Part shown: piece by piece, positions 25,009 through 32,200 of the stretch
Numbering within the stretch: position 1 is the first letter of the stretch
How the letters are laid out: every line of letters begins with the position of its first letter
Source of the DNA: Streptomyces sp. NRRL F-5123
GTDB taxonomy: Bacteria > Actinomycetota > Actinomycetes > Streptomycetales > Streptomycetaceae
Direction: 5' to 3'
Length of the DNA: 64,000 bases
Assembly: GCF_000721495.1 (NCBI RefSeq)
Contig: NZ_JOHY01000049.1
Coordinates: 1 to 64,000 of the forward strand
Made by a program: the position numbers and the translations under genes
Notes under the pieces: generated by a model
Databases searched by the model: none
Told to the model about the DNA's origin: nothing
Seen by the model: only the letters and a program-made list of their open reading frames with translations

Positions 25009-25999
25009 GCGATTCCTCCACAGATTCGGTTCCAACAGCGCCGGCACCCGGCAGAACGCCGGCGAATCCGGCGACGATCTCGGCCGCCGGGAGTTCGCCG
25101 GAAATGGCACCGCAGGACAGGCCGCAGTACATCGCCATCTCCTCGATACGGCCGCTCGTGGCGGTCGTGGGCACCGCGGCACTGAACCGCGGCACGACAT
25201 AGGGCTTTCCCTCGACCACGGTGCGGCCGATGAATTTCTTCGGCTGGTCGGGATCGCGTGTGACGTCGGTCGCCAGGACCCGGTGGCGGCGACCCGGCCA
25301 GCCGATCTCGTACACGTCGGAGATGACCGTGTCGGCCTCGGCGGCGGCGACGACGGCGCTCTTGAAGACCGGGTGGGCCATCGACTCGCGCGCCACCACG
25401 AAGGCGGTGCCGAGCAGCACGCCGTCGGCGCCCGCGGCCGTCGCGCGGGCCGCCTCGGCGGCCGAGCCGATACCGCCGGCCGACACCAGGCAGGCGTCGG
25501 GCAGCAGCGCGCGCAGCTCGCCGACCAGGTCGTCGCGCAGCGCCGTGCCGAGCAGGTGGCCGCCCGCCTCGGTGCCCTGGACGACGACGATCGCGCCGTG
25601 CCCGGCCGCGCGCACGCCGTCGGCGACGGTGCCGACCTGGACGACCAGCTTGCGCCCGGCAGCGGTGACGCGCTCGAACACGGCGTCGTCGGGCATCCCG
25701 AACAGCGACACGTAGACGTGCTGCGGGGTCTCGTCGAGCACCTGGCCGAGCTGCAGGTCGAGGTCCTCGGGCCCGACGACCTCCGGGATGAGGTTGACGC
25801 CGACAGGGCGGTCGGTGCCCGCGACCAGCCGCTTGAGCGCAGCCGACAGCGCCTCGCCGGCCAGCTTGTAGCCGCCCAGGCAACCCGCCCCGCCCGCCTC
25901 CGACACCGCGCAGGCCAGGTCGGGGCCCGCGACGCCGCCCATCCCCGACTGGAGCAGGCCCACCCGGATCCCGAGCGCCTCTGCCAACGTGGCGCGCAT
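24995..25999 (-). CDS. Nitronate monooxygenase / FMN-dependent oxidoreductase family protein
   Basis: A 334-residue TIM-barrel flavoprotein of the 2-nitropropane dioxygenase/nitronate monooxygenase family. Diagnostic segments: LLQSGMGGVAGPDLACAVSE near the start, VVVQGTEAGGHLLGT (flavin/phosphate-binding region) and LVSAGGIGSAAEAARATAAG with GVLLGTAFVVARES. The same fold includes FabK-type and trans-acting polyketide enoyl reductases, so two roles are possible: handling a nitro or nitronate group, or enoyl reduction in trans. A neighbouring AurF-like N-oxygenase makes the first attractive, but this is inference. Its start overlaps the stop of the ligase gene by 1 nt and its end overlaps the hydrolase gene by 14 nt. 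Confidence 0.88.
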   Translation of the reverse strand: MRATLAEALGIRVGLLQSGMGGVAGPDLACAVSEAGGAGCLGGYKLAGEALSAALKRLVAGTDRPVGVNLIPEVVGPEDLDLQLGQVLDETPQHVYVSLFGMPDDAVFERVTAAGRKLVVQVGTVADGVRAAGHGAIVVVQGTEAGGHLLGTALRDDLVGELRALLPDACLVSAGGIGSAAEAARATAAGADGVLLGTAFVVARESMAHPVFKSAVVAAAEADTVISDVYEIGWPGRRHRVLATDVTRDPDQPKKFIGRTVVEGKPYVVPRFSAAVPTTATSGRIEEMAMYCGLSCGAISGELPAAEIVAGFAGVLPGAGAVGTESVEESHGRL

Positions 26000-26826
26000 C
26001 AGTCCAGCGCCTCCACCGCGGACAGCGCGGCGGCGGTGTCGCCGAAGCGCCGGGTGAGGGTGTGCACCCAGCGCTCCAGACCGAAGGCCAGGCAGCTGGT
26101 GTGCGCCGTGTCGTCGCCGGCCGAGATGGTGCAGCGCTCGCCGAAGAAGTTCCGGTGGTAGTTGACCGAGCCGATCGACAGGCCGTCGACGATGAACTCC
26201 TCCTTGACGGGGAAGAGCCGCTGCATCTTGGCCTTGCTGCTGTTCTTGTCGAAGAACGGGTCGGTCGCGACCTCGACGCCGACCTCCAGGCCGAGCGCGG
26301 AGCACAGCGCCAGCACGGTCTCCTTGGCGCGCACCAGGTGCTGCTTGGCGCCCTCCTCGGGGCCGATGAAGACGATCTCGCGCATGGAGAAGCCCAGCAG
26401 CCGCTGCAGGCCCGCGTAGTGGTCCTCGTTGCGGAAGCAGGTGGCGACCGTGGTGCGCATGAGCCCGTCGGCGGGCAGCGTCCGGCCGGCCAGGTCGACG
26501 TAGATCGCGTAGCAGGCCGCGGACGGCAGCGCGAAGGCCGTGGGCTCCATGACCTCGGGCGGGACGCGGTCGACCGGGCGCTCGGCGTCGGTGAGCAGCT
26601 TCGCCAGCCGCTGCGGGTCCAGCCGGGTGGCGGCGAGGCCCAGGTGCGGGAAGTTGTCGAAGTAGTCGAACCGGTCCAGGTGCTCGGTCCCGATCAGGAA
26701 CGGGAAGCGGAACTCCGGCGCCTGCCAGCCCGCGGCGAAGCGCTGGAAGACCCCGTCGATCGCGCGCAGCAGACGCAGCTGGCCGCCGTCGAGAACGCCC
26801 AGGCCGTTGTCGGTTGCTGTGGTCAT
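25999..26826 (-). CDS. Aminoacyl-tRNA-synthetase-like amino acid:[carrier protein] ligase
   Basis: About 275 residues related to the catalytic core of class II seryl-tRNA synthetases without a tRNA-binding arm, matching the amino acid:carrier-protein ligase family that adenylates a small amino acid (often Gly or Ala in characterised members) and loads it on a carrier protein. Class II motif 2 is seen as CFRNEDHYAGLQRLLGFSM and a motif-3-like segment as CLAFGLERW. The Cys before FRNE and the Cys of the motif-3-like segment could be zinc ligands as in that family. ATG 26826 overlaps the ACP stop by 1 nt (GTG 26829 is an alternative), and the product of that ACP gene is its obvious partner. The actual amino acid is not predictable here. 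Confidence 0.9.
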   Translation of the reverse strand: MTTATDNGLGVLDGGQLRLLRAIDGVFQRFAAGWQAPEFRFPFLIGTEHLDRFDYFDNFPHLGLAATRLDPQRLAKLLTDAERPVDRVPPEVMEPTAFALPSAACYAIYVDLAGRTLPADGLMRTTVATCFRNEDHYAGLQRLLGFSMREIVFIGPEEGAKQHLVRAKETVLALCSALGLEVGVEVATDPFFDKNSSKAKMQRLFPVKEEFIVDGLSIGSVNYHRNFFGERCTISAGDDTAHTSCLAFGLERWVHTLTRRFGDTAAALSAVEALD

Positions 26827-27068
26827 CACGCCGCCTTCTGCTTGAAGAATCGCGCTTCTATCGCGTCGAGGGTCCGGAAGTCGTCGAGGTCGATGTCCTC
26901 GGGGTCGATCGCGTCGCCGGTCAGCTCCTCCAGCAGGAAGATGAACTCGACGAAGGCGAGCGAGTTGATGGCCCGGCTGTCGATCAGGTCGAAGTCGCCG
27001 GACAGCTGGTCGAGCTTGGGATTGCGCCCCAGGATGAACTCCTGGACGGCCGCCATGGGTTCGCTCAT
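26826..27068 (-). CDS. Small carrier protein, partner of the amino acid ligase
   Basis: An 80-residue carrier protein with LIDSRAINSLAFVEFIFLLE around the phosphopantetheine serine (Ser36, with Asn35 in place of the usual Asp). The L-I-D-x-R then S-L-x-F-V-E-F pattern resembles carrier proteins paired with amino acid:carrier-protein ligases rather than PKS ACPs. It overlaps the diiron-oxygenase gene by 4 nt (ATGA) upstream and the ligase gene by 1 nt downstream, so ligase, carrier and oxygenase are made together. I infer it carries an aminoacyl thioester that is the substrate of the oxygenase. Confidence 0.9.
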   Translation of the reverse strand: MSEPMAAVQEFILGRNPKLDQLSGDFDLIDSRAINSLAFVEFIFLLEELTGDAIDPEDIDLDDFRTLDAIEARFFKQKAA

Positions 27069-27949
27069 GACTCGGCAGGCTCCCCGACGATCGCGCCGGC
27101 CTTCACCAGGAAGCGCCGGGTGCGCTTGAGGATCTGCTCGTGCGCCTCCTTGCGGGCCGGGTGCTCCAGCGCCCGCCGGCGCAGCTTCAGCGCGTCCGGG
27201 ATGCCCGCGTCGCGGTAGGCGGCGGGGTTGTAGAGGGTGGCGATGCTGTACTGGAGGTAGCTCTCCAGGTACTCCGCGATCACCGGGACCTCTTCGGGGT
27301 CGCGCTTCCTGACCTGCTCCAGCAGGTTGACGAAGATCATCCGGCCGAACGCGACATGCCGGCTCTCGTCCTGGTGGTGCACCCGGTTGATCTCGCGGGC
27401 GATGAACGGCAGCGACTCGTCGGTCGCCATGTGCGCGTTGTAGTAGTCGACGATCTCCTCGAAGATCAGCACCCGCGCGAAGACGATGAGTTCGCGGGCC
27501 AGCGGCGAGAGGTGCTCGACCGAGTCGGCCTGCAGGTTCGGCTGCGCGGGGTAGAGCTTGCCGCCGTAGCGCAGGCAGAACTGGGCGAAGAACCACATGT
27601 GCTCGTTCTCTTCGCCGATGAAGTGGTGCATGAACTCCGAGACGCCCGCGTAGGTGCGCTCGTGGATGCGCATGACGACTTCGCTCATCAGCTCACGGAT
27701 GCCGTGGATGTTGAGGCTGAAGAAGTTGATCGTCTCGTAGCGGGTCAGCGCCACCTGCTGCTCGCGGGTCAGCTCGTCCCACATCTCGGTGCCGGCCAGC
27801 GTGGTCAGGCTCTCGCTCATCCACGGTTTGTCCGGCTCGATGGTCTCCGGCCAGTCGAAGTACGTGTACGGGTTGTAGTAGCCGGACGAGGCCAGTTGCT
27901 CCAGGCGGTCCAGGTCCAGTTCGACCGGCTCGATGTCGCGTACAGCCAT
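27065..27949 (-). CDS. AurF-like diiron oxygenase (candidate N-oxygenase)
   Basis: A 294-residue helical protein of the p-aminobenzoate N-oxygenase AurF type. The iron-ligand spacing fits AurF: E114-x2-H117 (GEENEHMWFF), E164 (LIFEEIVDYY), then H191-x3-E195-x2-H198 (HHQDESRHVAF). AurF-type enzymes oxidise amines to hydroxylamine, nitroso or nitro groups, using an electron donor not encoded here. Beside an amino acid:carrier-protein ligase and its carrier, a reasonable idea is oxidation of the amino group of a carrier-bound amino acid; C-hydroxylation is also possible for this superfamily. It is the second gene of the operon, 16 nt after the transglutaminase-like gene. Confidence 0.88.
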   Translation of the reverse strand: MAVRDIEPVELDLDRLEQLASSGYYNPYTYFDWPETIEPDKPWMSESLTTLAGTEMWDELTREQQVALTRYETINFFSLNIHGIRELMSEVVMRIHERTYAGVSEFMHHFIGEENEHMWFFAQFCLRYGGKLYPAQPNLQADSVEHLSPLARELIVFARVLIFEEIVDYYNAHMATDESLPFIAREINRVHHQDESRHVAFGRMIFVNLLEQVRKRDPEEVPVIAEYLESYLQYSIATLYNPAAYRDAGIPDALKLRRRALEHPARKEAHEQILKRTRRFLVKAGAIVGEPAES

Positions 27950-27965
27950 GGGTTCAGTCGTCTCC

Positions 27966-28937
27966 TCAACGCACCGATCGGATATCCGCGCGCACGTGGA
28001 CCGGCGTCTTCGAGCCGCACTCGTGGTAGCCCAGGGCGGCGTTGCCGGACGCTGTGGACGGAATGACTTTGTTGTAGATCGAGCCCAGGCACAGCTCCTG
28101 GAAGTCGCCGGTGCTCGCGGAGAGCCGCGCGGCCAGCTGCGACTTGGCGATGTCGATGGTCTTGAGCGTCCCGTCGTCGTCCTCGACCTCGACGCAGGCG
28201 TGCGGCAGGTCGAGGGCGCCTCCGAGCACCCCGCAGAACCAGCCGCGCTTGGCCTCGGCGCGGTAGCCGGCGTCCCGGAAGCGCTCGGTGAGCAGCAGGC
28301 TCGCGGCGATGCAGCTGGTCGCGCCCAGCTCGTGCACCAGCCCGTAGTCGGCCTGCATCGGCACCGGGATCATCTGCCAGCGGTAGCCGGCCGCGAGGTA
28401 CTCCTGCGTCAGCTCGCGCAGCACCGGGGAGATCACCGGGGTACGCGCGCCCGTCGTGGTGACGGTCGCGGTGTACGCCGCCGAGCCCGCACCCGGGTCC
28501 GGCTCCGACACCTCGGCGAGCCGGCCGCCGAACCGGTCGATGTCCGGGGCCTCCAGGCGCCACGGCGCCTCGCCCGCGCAGTCCGGGCACTCCAGGGTGA
28601 CCTGGAAGTCCCAGGTCTTCGCCCGCAGCAGGTCGTCGACCGGGCGGCCGGCGAACCGGAAGAGCATCCGGAAGGCCAGCTCCGGCTGGGTCTTCGAGGT
28701 GTTCGAGTACATGCCGAGGTTGTAGAGGTCGTTCGTGTCGAAGTGCCGGACGCCGTCGCGCTCCTCGCACGGCAGGCCGGCGGCGACGAGCCGGTCGATC
28801 TCCGCCGGCCCGCAGCGCAGCATCTCCTGCGCCACCGATTCCGGCTGGTCCCGCACCGAGTATTCGGCGGGAATGAACTCGATCGAGTCCGCGACCCTTT
28901 CCCAGGGCGTATCCACTGCTACTGACTGGCCCGACAC
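27966..28937 (-). CDS. Transglutaminase-like protein (AdmF-type amide-synthase candidate)
   Basis: A 323-residue protein whose second half has a transglutaminase-like Cys-His-Asp arrangement: Cys209 (GATSCIAASLLL), His246 (DLPHACVEV) and Asp262 (LKTIDIA). AdmF of andrimid biosynthesis, of similar size and triad, condenses a carrier-bound acyl chain with a carrier-bound amino acid; that role would fit here, with an aminoacyl carrier and PKS-made chains nearby. The first half is not recognised; it contains a C-x2-C pair (ECPDC, about 117-120). It starts with GTG 28937 after GAGAGG and is the first gene of the eight-gene minus-strand operon, facing a 340-bp divergent promoter region. The overall similarity to AdmF is judged from motif layout only. 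Confidence 0.7.
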   Translation of the reverse strand: MSGQSVAVDTPWERVADSIEFIPAEYSVRDQPESVAQEMLRCGPAEIDRLVAAGLPCEERDGVRHFDTNDLYNLGMYSNTSKTQPELAFRMLFRFAGRPVDDLLRAKTWDFQVTLECPDCAGEAPWRLEAPDIDRFGGRLAEVSEPDPGAGSAAYTATVTTTGARTPVISPVLRELTQEYLAAGYRWQMIPVPMQADYGLVHELGATSCIAASLLLTERFRDAGYRAEAKRGWFCGVLGGALDLPHACVEVEDDDGTLKTIDIAKSQLAARLSASTGDFQELCLGSIYNKVIPSTASGNAALGYHECGSKTPVHVRADIRSVR

Positions 28938-29276
28938 GGTACCTCTCCCCCGCAGAATCGGCGCGGCACGGTTGTGACCTTGCGGCCCAGATTAACCGTA
29001 ATAAAAGCGTGGCGGTATATGAGAAACTCACTATCGAAGGTGCATCCGGCACGCCGGCAAGAGACTCAGCAGGCCACCGGCCTGCACTAGCCCATTCCGG
29101 AAGCCCCATCAACCCCTATCGCACCCCTGGCCAACCCTGTAAGACTTATGCGTAGGGGTAGGGGTGGGGTATGAGGAGAGACCCCGGCGCAGTAGGGTCG
29201 GCCGGGATCCAGTGAATCCTAAATCATTTGCTTTCGACAGCAGCGAATTTCTTGAGAATCGGGAGCCGGCGGGCCA
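28938..29276. promoter_or_regulatory. Divergent promoter region between the carrier/oxygenase operon and the PKS-NRPS operon
   Basis: About 340 bp, AT-richer than the genes, driving the minus-strand operon that starts at 28937 and the plus-strand PKS at 29277. Its middle contains the symmetric ACCCCT/AGGGGT array at 29112-29170. No gene is supported within it. Confidence 0.75.
29112..29170. promoter_or_regulatory. Symmetric array of ACCCCT and AGGGGT half-sites
   Basis: Three ACCC(C)T copies (29112-29118, 29123-29128, 29134-29138) face three (A)GGGGT copies (29153-29159, 29160-29165, 29166-29170), making an inverted array around about 29141-29150. Its place in the main divergent promoter makes it a candidate binding site for one of the cluster regulators. 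Binding is inferred. Confidence 0.55.
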
Positions 29277-32200
29277 ATGGCTGATGAAGAAAAGCTGCGT
29301 CAGTACCTCAAGAAGGCAACCGGCGACCTGCGGCTGACGGCCCGCAAGCTGCAGGAGGCCGAGCTCAAGGACTCGGAGCCGATCGCGATCGTCGGCATGG
29401 GCTGCCGTTTCCCGCCGGGCCTGCGGTCGCCGGAAGGGCTGTGGGAATTCGTCGCGGGCGAGGGCGACGGCATCTCGCCCTTCCCCGGCGACCGCGGCTG
29501 GGGCGCGGACGGAGGCTTGGACGGAGGTCAGGGCGGAGGCTCGGACGACGCCGGGCCGGGCCGCCGGGGCGGCTTCCTCGGCGGCCCGGCCGGGGCCGAC
29601 CGCTTCGACGCGGGCTTCTTCGGGATCACCCCGCACGAGGCGCTGGTGACGGACCCCCAGCAGCGCCTGCTGCTGGAGACCGCGTGGGACGCCGTCGACC
29701 ACGCCGGGATGGACCCCGCGGGCCTGCGCGGGACGCGCACCGGCGTCTACGCCGGGGTGTCCTACTGCCACTACGGCGCCGGCCCGCAGTCGGCGCTCCC
29801 CGAGGGCGCCGCGGACCAGCAGATCATCGGCGGCGCCCCGAGCACCACCTCCGGCCGCGTCGCCTACGCCCTCGGGCTGCACGGACCGGCCCTCAGCATC
29901 GACACGGCCTGCTCGTCCTCGCTCGTCGCGATCCACCTGGCCTGCCAGGCGCTGCGCCGCGGCGACTGCGAACTCGCGCTGGCCGGCGGCGTCACCGTCA
30001 TGGCGACGCCGAACGTCATCCTGGAATTCGGCCGCCGCGGCGCCCTCGCCGCGGACGGCCGCTGCAAGCCCTTCGCCGCGGGCGCCGACGGCATGGGCTT
30101 CGGCGAGGGCGCCGGGCTGCTCGTCCTGGAGCGGCTGTCGGCGGCGCGGGCCGCGGGCCACAGCGTCCTCGCGGTGATCCGCGGCTCCGCCGTCAACCAG
30201 GACGGCGCCACCAACGGCCTGACCTCGCCCAGCCGTTCCGCCCAGGAGGCGGTCATCCGGCAGGCCCTCGACAGCGCCGGACTCGCCCCCGACCAGATCG
30301 ACGCGGTGGAGGGCCACGGTACGGGGACGGCGCTGGGCGACGCGATCGAGGCGGAGGCCGTCATCGCGACGTACGGCGAGAACCGCCCGCAGGGGCGGCC
30401 GCTGCGGCTGGGCTCGGTGAAATCCAACATCGGCCACACGCAGACCGCCTCCGGCGTGGCGAGCGTCATCAAGATCGTCATGTCCATGCGCGCGGGCGTC
30501 CACGCCCGCACCCTGAACATCGACTCGCCCTCGACCTACGTCGACTGGTCCGCCGGCTCCGTCGCCCTCACGACCGAGGCGTGCCCGTGGCCGGCCACCG
30601 GCCGCCCGCGCCGCGCGGGCGTGTCGTCCTTCGGCATCAGCGGCACGAACGCGCACGTGATCGTGGAGGAGCTGAGCGCGGCGGGTGCCGCGGGAGTCAC
30701 GCTGCCGGGCGCAGCGGACGCCGGGGACAGTGCGGCGCGAAGCGCCGCGGGCGGGGTGAACGGTACGCCGCTGGGCGCCGCGGGCAGCGCGGGCAGCGCG
30801 GGCAGCGCGGGCAGCGCGGGCAGCGCGGGCAGCGCGGGCAGCGCGGGCAGCGCGGGCAGCGCGAACGGTACGGCTGCCGCCGCCGGCACGGGTACCGCAG
30901 GCCGCACGGCCGCAGGTGCCGCGAACAGCGCGGCTGCCGTCGGCGGTACGGCCGGAGGCATGGTGCCGGGCGTGGCAGGCGTCGGTGCCGCGGGCGGGGG
31001 GGTCGGGGACGGCTGCGGGCCCTGGGTGCTGTCGGCGAAGGATGCGGGCGCGTTGCGCGACATGGCCGGGGAGTTGGCAGGCTTTCTCGCTGGGCGGCCC
31101 GCGGACGAAGTGGCCGGGGTGGGGCGGGTGCTCGCCAGGTCGCGGGCGGGGTTCGCGCACCGGGCCGTCGTCGTCGGCTCCGCCGCCGACCGCCTGGACG
31201 CGCTCGCGGCGCTGGCCCGCGGGCAGGAGGCGCCCGGGCTCGTCACCGGTACGGCCACGGGTGCGGGCGGTGCGCCGACCGCGCTCGTCTTCACCGGCGA
31301 CGCGCCGGGGGCCGCCGACGCGGCCCGCGAACTCGCCGCGCGCTTCCCCGTCTTCGCCGCCGCCCACGCCGAAACCCTCGCGCGGCTGGAGGAGGCGCTC
31401 GGCGCGCCGCCCGCCGCCTACCGGCAGGCGGCGGTGTTCGCCCTCCAGACGGCACTCCTCGCACTGGTCCGCTCCTTCGGGGTGGAGCCGGAAGTCGTCG
31501 CGGGCGCGGGCATCGGCGAGATCGCGGCGGCCCGCGCCGCCGGGGTCCTGTCGCCCGCCGACGCGGCGGTCCTCGCCGCCGCCGCGGCACGTGCCGACGC
31601 CGACGCGGACGCCGACGCGGGCGCGCTGCGCGGGGACGGCGACCTGTCGCCGGCCGACGCGGCCGCGCTCGCCGCCGCCGCGGCACGTGCCGACGAGGAC
31701 GCGGGCGCGCTGCGGGCCGCAGCGGAGGGCGTCGCGTACGGTACGCCCGACCGCACGCTCGTCCTCGCGGCAGGCGGCGCGGCGGGCGAGCCCGAACGCT
31801 GGGCCACCGGCGGCTTCCTGGGCGCGGGCGGCGACGTCCTGGCGCGCGTGCGGGAGCAGGGCGCGGCGGTCTGCCTGGAGCTGGACCCCGGCGCCGTCAC
31901 CACCGCGGGCGAGCTGCTGGCCCGCCTCGCGGCGGCGTACACCGCCGGGGCGGCGGTGCGCTGGGAGGCGGCCTTCGACGGCGTCGCCGAGTCCGGCGAG
32001 CAGGTCCGCCTGCCCGGCTACCCCTTCCGGCGCAGCCGCTACTGGCTGGCCTCGCCCGCCCTCGGCGGCCACGGCCCGAGCGAGCCCGCCCGCGAGCCCG
32101 TGCATCCGCTGCTCGGCAGCGAGATCGACCTCGCCGACCCCGCCGAGCGGCGCTTCGCCCGTACCCTGACGGGCCGTGAGCCCTGGTACGCCGGGCAGTA

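Noticed and set aside
30780..30860. Tandem repeat considered as CRISPR-like or regulatory
   Set aside because: A 9-bp period without spacers, fully in frame and coding a Gly-Ser-Ala linker.
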